NCBI GenBank assembly: GCA_964625575.1
Contig: CAZVBQ010000002.1
Coordinates: forward strand, 310,001 to 374,000
Direction of reading: 5' to 3'
DNA: 64,000 nucleotides
Source of the DNA: UTCHB3 sp964625575
GTDB taxonomy: Bacteria; Bacteroidota; Ignavibacteria; Ignavibacteriales; Ignavibacteriaceae
Made by a program: the position numbers and the translations under genes
The notes under the pieces: generated by a model
Databases searched by the model: none
What the model saw: only the letters and a program-made list of their open reading frames with translations
What the model was told of the DNA's origin: nothing
Shown: positions 43,878 to 51,804 of the stretch, one piece after another
How positions within the stretch are numbered: the stretch's first letter is position 1
Layout: each line of letters opens with the position of its first letter

Positions 43878-44309
43878 TTACTTTACTTTAAATTTCTGGT
43901 CTTTTGTGATGGTTTTTTTAGTTAACTCGTCGGTAACGCTGATCTTGGCGGTGTATTCACCGGCTTCGGCGTTCATCAGATTGATCTGAACGTCCATTTT
44001 AGTGTCAGGTTTGCTCTCGTCCTCGGTCGCGGTATCGAGTTCTTCGAACACCTTCGGAACCTTCTCTCCGCCCGGGGTGAGAAGATCGACCGAGAAGTTT
44101 ACTTTCCTTACGTATCTTTCGCCGTCGCGGTTCTCAGAGTGACCTTTTACGATCACGGGGATGTTGATCTCCCACTGACCGGAGGCGCTGTCGATCAGCA
44201 TTGGAAACACTTCTGTTTTAACAAATTCAAATTTGCGCTCTTCCGCGGAACATCCGGCAAGGAAAAGGAGCGCGAGGGTAACAAGCAGATAAGATTGAGG
44301 TTTCTTCAT
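43878..44309 (-). CDS. Small lipoprotein of unknown function
   Basis: A 143-residue protein with a lipoprotein signal (LVTLALLFLAGCSAEE, lipidated Cys about residue 20). The mature part is a single predicted beta-sandwich (IPVIVKGHSENRDGERYVRK, VNFSVDLLTPGGEKV) ending in a Lys-rich strand. It lies 12 bases before alaS and is probably transcribed with it. I recognise no family; the beta sandwich is loosely like gliding-associated GldH but without convincing motifs. Confidence 0.7.
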   Translation of the reverse strand: MKKPQSYLLVTLALLFLAGCSAEERKFEFVKTEVFPMLIDSASGQWEINIPVIVKGHSENRDGERYVRKVNFSVDLLTPGGEKVPKVFEELDTATEDESKPDTKMDVQINLMNAEAGEYTAKISVTDELTKKTITKDQKFKVK

Positions 44310-44336
44310 CCTTCAGGTTCCTGTTTTACATAAAGA

Positions 44337-44372
44337 ACGGAATGGAGAAGCAAAAGGTTTCTCCAATTCCGT
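44337..44372 (-). terminator. Terminator-like hairpin after serC
   Basis: ACGGAATGGAGAA (44337-44349) pairs with TTCTCCAATTCCGT (44359-44372) with a single bulged base. It is about 25 bases past the serC stop on the minus strand, followed by TTCTTTATG. Confidence 0.65.
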
Positions 44373-44396
44373 TCGTAAGTTCAATTGAATAAAGAA

Positions 44397-45485
44397 TTAA
44401 GCGTTTTTCTTCCTGAAATCTTCCATGAAGGCAACGAGGTCTTCCACACCCTTGAGAGGGAAAGCGTTGTAGATGGAAGCCCTGAGACCGCCGACTGAGC
44501 GGTGGCCTTTCAGACCGTCGAAACCGGCGGCTGTTGCTTCGCTTATCAACTGCTTTTCGAGTTCAGGTGTCGGCAGATTGAAGGTTACGTTCATGAGCGA
44601 CCTGCTGCCGGGGAGGGCGTGGGCTTTGAAGAAGCCGTTGCTGTTGTCCAGGCAGTTGTAAAGGGTGTCCGCTTTTTTCTTGTTGGTTGCGTACATCGCG
44701 TCGAGACCGCCGTTCTCAAGGAGATACTTCGCCACGAGATCGATGATGTAGATACCGAACGTGTTCGGTGTGTTGAACATCGAATCGTTCTCTGTATGCG
44801 TTTTATAATTAAGCATCGTCGGCAGGGTGTCAGCGGATCTTTCCAGCATGTCTTTCCTGATGATCACGAGAGTCACGCCCGATGGTCCGATGTTCTTCTG
44901 CGCGCCGGCATAAATGAGGGCGAACTTGCTGACATCGATTTTCTTATAGAGAATATCCGACGACATATCACAGATCAGGGGAAGATTCCCTGTTTCGGGA
45001 ATGTAGTCGAACTGCGTGCCGTAAATGGTATTGTTCGATGTGTAGTGAACATACGCGGCTTCGGGATCGAAGTTCAGGTCAGACTGTTTGGGCACATGGT
45101 TGAAGTTTGTAGCTTCGGCAGTGTAAACCGTGTTCACGGTTCCGACCCTTTTGGCTTCTTTCACTGCTTTTTTCGACCAGACACCTGTAACAACGTAATC
45201 CGCCTTGTTTGCAGGGGGCATCAGGTTCATTGGCACCATCGAAAACTGCAGGCTCGCGCCACCCTGAAGGAAGAGGATATCATAGTTCTCAGGGATATCG
45301 AGGAGCTGTCTCAGTCCGTTTTTGGCTGAGGCAAGGATCGCTTCAAAGGTTTTCGACCTGTGGCTGATCTCGAGGATCGACATTCCGACTCCGGGGAGCA
45401 TGAAGAGGTCTTCCTGTGCTTTCTTTAACACGGCTTCCGGAAGTATCGCCGGACCCGCGCTGAAGTTATATATTCTTTTTTCCAT
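44397..45485 (-). CDS. serC: Phosphoserine aminotransferase
   Basis: Converts 3-phosphohydroxypyruvate and glutamate to phosphoserine in serine synthesis, and also serves pyridoxal synthesis in some bacteria. The 362-residue length is normal. Fold-I PLP signatures: NFSAGPAILPEAVL at the N-terminus, LFLQGGASLQFS, the Schiff-base Lys in GAQKNIGPSGV, and TPNTFGIYIIDLVAKYL. It is 33 bases downstream of the DUF1015 gene, which is often found next to serA/serC. Confidence 0.96.
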   Translation of the reverse strand: MEKRIYNFSAGPAILPEAVLKKAQEDLFMLPGVGMSILEISHRSKTFEAILASAKNGLRQLLDIPENYDILFLQGGASLQFSMVPMNLMPPANKADYVVTGVWSKKAVKEAKRVGTVNTVYTAEATNFNHVPKQSDLNFDPEAAYVHYTSNNTIYGTQFDYIPETGNLPLICDMSSDILYKKIDVSKFALIYAGAQKNIGPSGVTLVIIRKDMLERSADTLPTMLNYKTHTENDSMFNTPNTFGIYIIDLVAKYLLENGGLDAMYATNKKKADTLYNCLDNSNGFFKAHALPGSRSLMNVTFNLPTPELEKQLISEATAAGFDGLKGHRSVGGLRASIYNAFPLKGVEDLVAFMEDFRKKNA

Positions 45486-45517
45486 CTCCGTATTCCTTAT
45501 CTTTTGTTGTTTCGGAT

Positions 45518-46780
45518 TTACTCGATCTCGATGAGATGAGTAAGGAGTCCGTCTCTTAATTTTGGTTCGAACCAGGTTGATTTGGGAGGCATCACTTCAC
45601 CCGCGTCTGAGATCTTCATCAGGTCTTCAACGGTAACGGGATAGAGTGAGAAAGCCACGCCCCACTTGCCGGAGTCGACAAGTTTAACGAGTTCGCCTGT
45701 TCCGCGGATACCACCGATGAAGTCGATCCTTTTGCTGGTTCTCGGGTCATCAACACCGAGCACGGGTTCGAGGAGCCAGTTCTGAAGTATCGATACATCA
45801 AGCGTGTCGCCAACAGTTTCCGCGCCTTTAAGTACGCCGTTCTCGTAGTGTTCGGGTTTAAGTTTCAGTCCGTACCACTTCCCTTCGATATACATCGAAA
45901 ACTCGCCTTTCGCGGCGGGTGAGGGGTTGGCATTCTCTGAAACATCGAAGTGCTGCTTCACTTTATCGAAGAACTGTGAAGTGGTGTTGCCGTTAAGATC
46001 AACAACAACCCTGTTGTAGGGGAGGATCTTCAATTCTTCCGCGGGGAAAAGCACCGCGATGAAGAAGTTGTAGTCTTCCGAGCCTCTGTGGGCGGGGTTG
46101 TTCTCTTTAGCCACCGCGCGGGCTCTTGAAGCCGAGGCTGCCCTGTGGTGACCGTCGGCAATATAGAGGTTTTTCACCTTGCGGATCTCTTCTATTATCG
46201 AGCCGTTGTTGTCTAAGGGAACCTGCCACACTTCATGCCTGATCCCGTCGGGAGCGGTGAAATCGTAGAGTGGTTCGGTAGATTTTATAACCGCGTTAAC
46301 CAGGGCGTTGATGCTTGCCACACCTTTGTAGGTGAGGAAGACCACGCCGGTCTGCGCGCCGGTGGTAATAATATGGTTGGTTCTGTCGTCTTCTTTAACT
46401 TTTCTGGTTTTTTCGTGCTTGAGGATGATATCGTTATCGTAATCATCAACAGAGAAAGTAGCCGCGATACCTGTCTGACTTCTGCCGTTCATGGTGAGTC
46501 TGTAAAGATAAAATGAGGCATCCTCCTCTTCTATGAGGGGAGCCGCGTTTTTGATCTTTTCGAGGTTCTCTTTAGCGCTGGTGTAAATCTCTGTAGCGTA
46601 GGGGTCCTGAGAGTCCGGGAATTCGATCTCTGAGCGGGTAATTCTGAGGAAACTTAACGGATTGCCTTCGGCAAGAGCCCGTGCTTCATCAGTGTTCACA
46701 ACATCGTAAGGCACGCTCGCTACCTGTTCGGCAATCCCTTGTTTGGGTCTGAGCGCCCTGAATGGTCTTATGACCGCCAT
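45518..46780 (-). CDS. DUF1015 family protein, serine-pathway neighbour
   Basis: A 420-residue cytoplasmic protein of the DUF1015 family, recognised by the N-terminus IRPFRALRPKQGIAEQVASVPYDVVN, the ALAEGNPLSFLRITR segment, the LYIADGHHRAASA motif and the C-terminal KSTWFEPKLRDGLLTHLIE end. DUF1015 has been connected with serine/D-3-phosphoglycerate chemistry mainly by its constant position beside serA and serC; the same context holds here. The start is the ATG at 46780. Confidence 0.9.
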   Translation of the reverse strand: MAVIRPFRALRPKQGIAEQVASVPYDVVNTDEARALAEGNPLSFLRITRSEIEFPDSQDPYATEIYTSAKENLEKIKNAAPLIEEEDASFYLYRLTMNGRSQTGIAATFSVDDYDNDIILKHEKTRKVKEDDRTNHIITTGAQTGVVFLTYKGVASINALVNAVIKSTEPLYDFTAPDGIRHEVWQVPLDNNGSIIEEIRKVKNLYIADGHHRAASASRARAVAKENNPAHRGSEDYNFFIAVLFPAEELKILPYNRVVVDLNGNTTSQFFDKVKQHFDVSENANPSPAAKGEFSMYIEGKWYGLKLKPEHYENGVLKGAETVGDTLDVSILQNWLLEPVLGVDDPRTSKRIDFIGGIRGTGELVKLVDSGKWGVAFSLYPVTVEDLMKISDAGEVMPPKSTWFEPKLRDGLLTHLIEIE

Positions 46781-46891
46781 CTCTTCTAACTCCTTTAAGA
46801 AAATCTATTAATGGAACCTCTAAATAACGAAAAATTTTGGAAACTTAATAATTGGGGTTTGGGGTTTCGGATTTGGGGTTTGGCGGGTGGG

Positions 46892-46946
46892 TGCATGTTT
46901 GATCCGCGGCGACGGAATGATTCGCCTTCGGCTATATGAAGTATGA
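46892..46946. repeat. Dispersed GATCCGCGG element, copy 1
   Basis: GCATG, GATCCGCGG, AATGA and GAAGTATGA occur in order here and again at 51022-51054. The spacer also has GGGGTTTGGGGTTTCGGATTTGGGGTTTGG just upstream, a short-period tract (about 46852-46882). Confidence 0.45.
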
Positions 46947-46966
46947 AACCCGCCCGAAGGCGGGTT
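46947..46966 (-). terminator. Hairpin with CGAA/TTCG tetraloop downstream of the cytochrome b561 gene
   Basis: AACCCGCC (46947-46954) pairs with GGCGGGTT (46959-46966) around a four-base loop. It lies about 46 bases past the b561 stop (minus strand). No long T tract follows. Confidence 0.5.
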
Positions 46967-46968
46967 CA

Positions 46969-47007
46969 AACTCATCACTCATCGCTTATAACTCATCGCT
47001 CATAACT
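46969..47007. repeat. Short-period degenerate repeat tract
   Basis: AACTCATCACTCATCGCTTATAACTCATCGCTCATAAC: near-copies of ACTCATN(C/A). Same word family as 32681 (other strand) and 51735. Confidence 0.55.
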
Positions 47008-47011
47008 GCTG

Positions 47012-47764
47012 TTAATCGTCTTCTTTTTCTTCTTTCTCTTTGTGTTCACGCTTTTCAGGAGAGCGTTCTCCCTTCTCTTTTTCGCCGATCTGGAGGGTGG
47101 TGCCGGTCAGGGGAAGTGTGGCTTTACCTGTGGTAGCGTTGTAGCCTGAGAATAGGCCAAATCCCCAAGCCAAGGATACAAGTACAAAAAGAGCTGCCAC
47201 GATTGGTTTCGCGGAAGGGATACTTTCCTTCTCCTCCACTTCCTTTTTGCCGTGGATCATGCTCGCGGTGATGTTCTCCCTTTTTCTGATTGTGTGAATT
47301 ATTACACCGAGAATGTGCACGGCAGTGGTGATGAGGAGCAGCGTGGCGAAGAACTCGTGAAATTGTTTGACACCCTTCGCGCCCTGACCCATTCTGAAAC
47401 CAGTGATCCCAAGCATCATGATACAGATGAGAATCACATATATCGCCCATGAGGAACCTGGATTGTGCCCGGTGAAAGACATTTTACCGTTCGTAAAAAC
47501 ATCCTTAAGATATCCGATCACCTTACCCGGACCGTAAAGAAACGATGAGAACTTCGCGTATCTTGTGCCTGCAATTCCCCAGATGAGTCTGAGGACCACC
47601 ATCAACACCATCGTAAGTCCAAACAGCGCGTGATACGGAAACTGCGGACTGTGGTCGCCAAAACCGTACACGATCACCACCGCGCCAAACAGGCCGGCAA
47701 CCAGCATCCAATGGAAAAGTCTCACGGGCAAATCCCACACAAGAAATCGTCTTTTTGAGTTCAT
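47012..47764 (-). CDS. Cytochrome b561-type membrane protein with charged tail
   Basis: A 250-residue membrane cytochrome. It begins VWDLPVRLFHWMLVAGLFG, the usual b561 (Ni-Fe hydrogenase cytochrome b-type) N-terminus, then has YHALFGLTMVLMVVLRLIWGIAGTRYAKF and FHEFFATLLLITTAVHILGVIIH, with paired His suited to two hemes. A fifth span (about 195-210) is followed by a tail of nearly 30 residues almost entirely Lys, Glu, Arg and Asp (EKEKGERSPEKREHKEKEE). No cytochrome c partner is adjacent. Electron partner unknown. Confidence 0.85.
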   Translation of the reverse strand: MNSKRRFLVWDLPVRLFHWMLVAGLFGAVVIVYGFGDHSPQFPYHALFGLTMVLMVVLRLIWGIAGTRYAKFSSFLYGPGKVIGYLKDVFTNGKMSFTGHNPGSSWAIYVILICIMMLGITGFRMGQGAKGVKQFHEFFATLLLITTAVHILGVIIHTIRKRENITASMIHGKKEVEEKESIPSAKPIVAALFVLVSLAWGFGLFSGYNATTGKATLPLTGTTLQIGEKEKGERSPEKREHKEKEEKEDD

Positions 47765-47981
47765 TATCTCTCACTCCGGGTGAAAATTGTAAAAATTGTT
47801 TTTGGAAGGGGTAAAAATAGGGAAAAGAATTTACTTTCCGGTTTTTGACATGTTTGGGTTAGGGATGGTTTAGCGTTGTGTCTCCCTTAAACTCTATTCA
47901 TTCCTTTCATACTCACTCTCATCTGTCGGGATCAGGGGTCATGTACTTGAGCAATTCCCGCACCAATAGATGTACCGTGGT

Positions 47982-48587
47982 TTATGACTCTTCCTTTGCA
48001 GGACTCTTGTGATCAAAACGGTCGTAGATCTTTCGGGCCCTTTCAATTGCGATTTCAACTCTTTTTCGTTGGAGTACGGGATCATCTGACATCAAAATGT
48101 CATAGAAACCTCGACTGATCAGTTTGGTAGAGTCGAAAGGGTACTCGATCTTGAACTTACTCAAGATTGCGTTGAGTTTTGTGCCATAATGTTTTCTATC
48201 CATCCTTTCTCCATTAAGAGCTTCGAAATGGAGCAATAGCCAATACTCAAATGCCTGGTTGGAATATGCCACTTTAATCCCTGAATTCCGGGCCTGGTTT
48301 ATTGCCTCGTTAAAATTTTCATCGGTGAACTCATCCTTGTCAAACACCAACCAAACATGGTCATAATTGTTGATCGCGTCTATCGTCTGAGCATATTTCA
48401 CCAATCCAAGTGGATCAAGTGAACGCCACTTCAGAGAAATGTTTGACAATCTGAATGAGGAAAAATAACTGGGTTCTGTATTCTTCCCATGAGTCAGGAT
48501 CAAGTAGGTTTCCCTTTCAGGTCTGGTGTTTATCCGTCTGGGATGACCTGATGATCCGGTGAAGCTATTTTTTCTTCCCCTCTTCAT
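47982..48587 (-). CDS. rloB: RloB-like Toprim-type effector
   Basis: A 201-residue protein of the RloB type. The N-terminus has YLILTHGKNTEPSYF with the catalytic-type Glu38, then the acidic pair in VFDKDEF (D83, D85), then SNQAFEYWLLLHFEA (111-122), all characteristic of this Toprim-related family. RloB is encoded with an SMC/ABC-like ATPase RloA in restriction-linked loci and resembles the AriB effector of PARIS. It begins two bases after the ATPase stop, so the two are coupled. Likely role: an invader-triggered nuclease effector; that is inference from family and position. Confidence 0.8.
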   Translation of the reverse strand: MKRGRKNSFTGSSGHPRRINTRPERETYLILTHGKNTEPSYFSSFRLSNISLKWRSLDPLGLVKYAQTIDAINNYDHVWLVFDKDEFTDENFNEAINQARNSGIKVAYSNQAFEYWLLLHFEALNGERMDRKHYGTKLNAILSKFKIEYPFDSTKLISRGFYDILMSDDPVLQRKRVEIAIERARKIYDRFDHKSPAKEES

Positions 48588-48589
48588 AT

Positions 48590-49888
48590 CTAATTAATTC
48601 TCCCCTGAGGAGAATTGATCTTGAGAAATTCAAACTCTCCAAGGTATGGAATTCCGCCATACCTTCCGTCAAGGTAGTCTTTTTCGAACTTACCGGTTTT
48701 TCTGACTTTGATCTCGATAAGAGAGAATAACTTTGAAACGCCATAAATATCTTTCTCAACGAACCATATCTGATCACGCCTGAAAAGTTCTGTGCTCAAC
48801 AGATGTGTGGTTTGCGAGTTAAAGATCAATTGAGCGTTGTGTGGGTTTGACTCAACTGAGTTGAAAAGCTCAACAAGTCTATGCACAAGTTTTGGATGAA
48901 GTCCTGCATCCAACTCGTCCACGACAACGGGTAATCCTTTCTCCAATGCCGTAAGAATTGGACCCGCGATAGCAAAGAACTTCCTTGTCCCGGCGGACTC
49001 ATCCGAGTCCATAGAAAAATTTGCAGTTAATTCTGATGTTCCATCCTGTGAATATCGTCTATGAACAGTTTTTATGTCGAAAAAGAGATCACCATAGGAT
49101 GGTGCATATCTTTGGAGTTCCTCTGCAACCAGGTCATTTTGACCGCTCACACCCTTTCTGGACACTATTACATCCTCTATCCCGAGGTCAGCAGCTGATA
49201 GAATGTCCAAAATTCTCTTCTTTTTAACAGGGTCAGTGAGCATACCCATTGTAAGATTCATTGGATTTTCGAGATTTACACCTGAAAAAGTCAGAACATT
49301 TCTGAACCAATCAACAGCTTCCAAGGCGATTTCATCGTTATACATTGCTGCAACCGTCAGACACAAGGCGTTCTCTCTCACCAGATTGCGGGAGATAACA
49401 AGTTTTCCCTGCTTGAAGTATGAACGGTGTGTTGTGTAACTTTCACTGTCACGGGTGAATATTGACATCTCCTTTTTGTGAAGACGGATATTCAACCACT
49501 CTCGTTTAACCATTCCGTCAAGGATAGCGAAACCGTATCTGAAAATCTTTTCCTTGTGAAAGAATATCGCCTCGAATTCAGTTGGTGTGGTTGCTGATCC
49601 GGTGTCAAGACTGAAGTGCAGATTCTCGAGAGAGCGTGGTAACCATGACATTTCGACTGATCTGAGTACAAGTTCCTGCATAAATTCGAATGCATCGAAA
49701 AATTTGCTTTTCCCGGAGGCATTGCCGCCATAGACAATAGCTGATCGAAGCACTCTCAAATCATACTTCGGGATATCCACCACATTTTCGTATTCTCTGG
49801 TTTCCCTGTCGTAACCGGCAGCCAAAAGGCTGAATATGGTCTCATCTCTAAAAGACTTAAAGTTCTTTATTGTGAACTCGATAAGCAT
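48590..49888 (-). CDS. rloA: RloA-like ABC/AAA ATPase
   Basis: A 432-residue ATPase. It starts MLIEFTIKNFKSFRDETIFSL, the standard beginning of AAA15/AAA21 proteins. Walker A GGNASGKS is at 54-61, the signature-like SDESAGTRKFF at 295-305, Walker B VVVDELDAGLHP with D324/E325, and the H-loop FNSQTTHLL with His362. Domain order matches the ATPase of RloAB and PARIS-type systems. The partner gene lies two bases downstream. Distinct in sequence from the 4714 ATPase, so the window has two independent ATPase-led pairs. Confidence 0.85.
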   Translation of the reverse strand: MLIEFTIKNFKSFRDETIFSLLAAGYDRETREYENVVDIPKYDLRVLRSAIVYGGNASGKSKFFDAFEFMQELVLRSVEMSWLPRSLENLHFSLDTGSATTPTEFEAIFFHKEKIFRYGFAILDGMVKREWLNIRLHKKEMSIFTRDSESYTTHRSYFKQGKLVISRNLVRENALCLTVAAMYNDEIALEAVDWFRNVLTFSGVNLENPMNLTMGMLTDPVKKKRILDILSAADLGIEDVIVSRKGVSGQNDLVAEELQRYAPSYGDLFFDIKTVHRRYSQDGTSELTANFSMDSDESAGTRKFFAIAGPILTALEKGLPVVVDELDAGLHPKLVHRLVELFNSVESNPHNAQLIFNSQTTHLLSTELFRRDQIWFVEKDIYGVSKLFSLIEIKVRKTGKFEKDYLDGRYGGIPYLGEFEFLKINSPQGRIN

Positions 49889-50124
49889 AATTATCTCATT
49901 TTATGTAAAATTTATGCAAATATCGGAATAATTTTGTAGAAAAGCAATGAAATAATCTGTTGTTTGTCTCTGGAAAAAGCACATCTTCTGAGATCGCCCA
50001 AGAATAGAGAGCGCCTCCGGGAATCTCTGGAACAGCTCAAAACCGGAAATGTAATTCCTTTGAGTGATCATTTGGATAGCTAAAGCCACCTTTCGCACAC
50101 AATTGAACCTTCTCTCCAAATTAC

Positions 50125-50136
50125 ATGTTATAACAT
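50125..50136. promoter_or_regulatory. 12-bp perfect palindrome ahead of the dioxygenase gene
   Basis: ATGTTATAACAT is self-complementary. It is 24 bases before the ATG at 50161 and about 235 bases upstream of the rloA start on the other strand. It may be an operator; nothing else supports this. The spacer 49889-50160 holds no gene that I can support. Confidence 0.3.
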
Positions 50137-50160
50137 ATATTTACGAACCCGGAGAGAAGA

Positions 50161-50991
50161 ATGAACCTTAACGACATTAAAAACATCAGAGATCAACAGC
50201 CGTCAACGGAGAAGATGCCGGTGCTGTTTGTGGGGCACGGAAGTCCGATGAACGCCATAGAGGAAAATGAGTTCTCCGCGGGGTGGAGGCAGGCGGGGGA
50301 GACACTTCCGAAGCCGTCGATGATACTGTGCGTTTCAGCGCATTGGGAGACGAACGGCACGCAGGTGACGGCGGTGCCCAAGCCGCGGACTATCCACGAT
50401 TTTTACGGGTTTCCGCGTGAGCTTTTTGAAGTTGAGTATCCCGCGCCGGGTTCGCCTGAGATGGCTCTTGAAGTGAAAAACAGTATCAAGAAAACTGAAG
50501 TGGAGCTCGATGAGCGCTGGGGTCTCGATCATGGCGCTTGGAGCGTGATCAAACATATGTACCCTAAAGCCGATGTGCCGGTAGTGCAACTCAGTCTCGA
50601 CCGCACAAAGAATCCCCTTTGGCACCTCGAGCTTGCAAAAGAACTGACCTTCCTGAGGGAACGGGGCGTCCTTATTGTCGGGAGTGGCAACATGGTTCAC
50701 AACCTCCGGTATGTTGCATGGGACAAAATGTCGGAGCCCGTTTACGGATACGATTGGGCTTGGGAGGCCGACCGGAAACTTCATACCCTGATCAACAACG
50801 GCGATTTCAAGTCGCTCGCGGGCTACAATTCCCTTGGCGATGACATGCGCCTCTCGGTTCCGACCCCTGAACACTTCCTGCCGCTTCTTTATGTCCTGGG
50901 GCTTAAGGAAGAGAAGGAGAATATTTCCTGGTTCAACGACAAGTTGATAATGGGCTCACTTTCGATGGCGTCGATTGTCATTGGTGGTTGA
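50161..50991 (+). CDS. ygiD: 4,5-DOPA dioxygenase extradiol-like (LigB/YgiD family)
   Basis: A 276-residue enzyme of the LigB fold. Metal-binding His residues are visible: H26 in VLFVGHGSPMNAI, H61 in CVSAHWETNG, HGAWSVIKHMYP in the middle and GSGNMVHNLR near 175-184. In bacteria YgiD opens the DOPA ring in vitro; its natural role is unclear. GGAGAG precedes the ATG. It stands alone between defence and toxin-antitoxin genes. Confidence 0.92.
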   Translation: MNLNDIKNIRDQQPSTEKMPVLFVGHGSPMNAIEENEFSAGWRQAGETLPKPSMILCVSAHWETNGTQVTAVPKPRTIHDFYGFPRELFEVEYPAPGSPEMALEVKNSIKKTEVELDERWGLDHGAWSVIKHMYPKADVPVVQLSLDRTKNPLWHLELAKELTFLRERGVLIVGSGNMVHNLRYVAWDKMSEPVYGYDWAWEADRKLHTLINNGDFKSLAGYNSLGDDMRLSVPTPEHFLPLLYVLGLKEEKENISWFNDKLIMGSLSMASIVIGG

Positions 50992-51021
50992 GGGATGATG
51001 GCTGAAGGCTGAAAAATACAA

Positions 51022-51054
51022 TGCATGATCCGCGGTGGAGAAATGAAGTATGAG
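51022..51054. repeat. Dispersed GATCCGCGG element, copy 2
   Basis: GCATGATCCGCGGTGGAGAAATGAAGTATGA shares its blocks in order with 46892-46946, which carries an insertion of about 17 bases. It is preceded by GATGGCTGAAGGCTGAA, the reverse complement of the word at 28349. Confidence 0.45.
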
Positions 51055-51095
51055 CGTTAAAAAGTAATTCTTTTAATATGCCTTGTATTTCGCAA

Positions 51096-51119
51096 ATAAG
51101 TACATATATTTGTACTTAT
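51096..51119 (+). promoter_or_regulatory. Operator palindrome of the yefM-yoeB operon
   Basis: ATAAGTACA (51096-51104) and TGTACTTAT (51111-51119) are perfect nine-base arms separated by six bases, ending 23 bases before the yefM ATG. YefM antitoxins bind palindromes with a TGTACA core and repress their own operon, which these arms fit well (GTACA/TGTAC). Confidence 0.7.
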
Positions 51120-51142
51120 AAATGTAACAAGTTGAGAAAGTT

Positions 51143-51397
51143 ATGATTCTGGCGAATTATAGTGAGTTTAGGTCTAATCTGAAGAATTATCTTGACAGAG
51201 TAGAAAACGATAATGAAATACTCTTCTTGAAAAGGACAACCGGGAAAGGCTCTGTGGTTCTTTCGGTAGAGGAATATAACTCGATAATGGAAACACTCCA
51301 TCTTTTGAAATCAAGGAAAACTACTGACAGATTGCTCGAATCACTTCATCAAATCGATTCGGGAGATACAGTGACCAACTTTGAATTGAAAGACTGA
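51143..51397 (+). CDS. yefM: Antitoxin, YefM/Phd family
   Basis: An 84-residue protein: ILANYSEFRSNLKNYLDRVENDNEI, then VVLSVEEYNSIMETLHLL, the typical Phd/YefM DNA-binding N-terminal domain, followed by a C-terminal tail (RKTTDRLLESLHQIDSG) that would wrap the toxin. It overlaps the toxin start by one base. It neutralises YoeB and, with it, represses the operon through the palindrome upstream. Confidence 0.92.
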   Translation: MILANYSEFRSNLKNYLDRVENDNEILFLKRTTGKGSVVLSVEEYNSIMETLHLLKSRKTTDRLLESLHQIDSGDTVTNFELKD

Positions 51398-51654
51398 TGG
51401 AGATAGTTTTCTCCAAAAACTCATGGGAGGAATATCTCCAGTGGCAGATTGAAGATAAAAAGGTCCTCAAAAAAATAAATGATCTGATCAAAGAGATTCA
51501 GCGAACTCCTTATGAAGGCACAGGAAAGCCCGAAGCTCTGAGGTATGAATTAGCCGGATTGTGGTCAAGGAGGATTACCCTTGAACACAGACTGGTTTAT
51601 AAGATTGTTGATGAAAAGATTTATATCATCGGCTGCAGATATCATTATGATTAG
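51397..51654 (+). CDS. yoeB: YoeB-family mRNA interferase toxin
   Basis: An 85-residue toxin that cuts mRNA at the ribosomal A site. Family sequence is clear: FSKNSWEEYLQWQIEDKKVLKKINDLIKEI and GKPEALRYELAGLWSRRI. The catalytic residues Glu (GKPEAL), Arg (HRLVYKI) and the terminal His in GCRYHYD are all present, so the toxin is likely active. Confidence 0.94.
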   Translation: MEIVFSKNSWEEYLQWQIEDKKVLKKINDLIKEIQRTPYEGTGKPEALRYELAGLWSRRITLEHRLVYKIVDEKIYIIGCRYHYD

Positions 51655-51734
51655 TCTGATTGAAATTTAATCGCAAATTTGGAAAGTCAGACTATCAAAC
51701 CCCTTTCGCGCCCTCCGCGTCCTCCGCGGTTGAA

Positions 51735-51765
51735 ATAACTCATAACTCATCACTCATACCTCCTC
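51735..51765. repeat. Short-period degenerate repeat tract
   Basis: ATAACTCATAACTCATCACTCATACCTCC, following CGCCCTCCGCGTCCTCCGCGGTTGAAATA. Same word family as 46969-47007. The remaining spacer (51655-51804) shows nothing more. Confidence 0.55.
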
Positions 51766-51804
51766 AAAATTGAACCATAACCCGGCAATTTTGTTTAAAA
51801 GTTT

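Noticed and set aside
49901..50119. A 72-codon minus-strand frame upstream of rloA
   Set aside because: It can only start at TTG, has no good ribosome-binding site, and its sequence matches no family I know. Kept out of the gene list.
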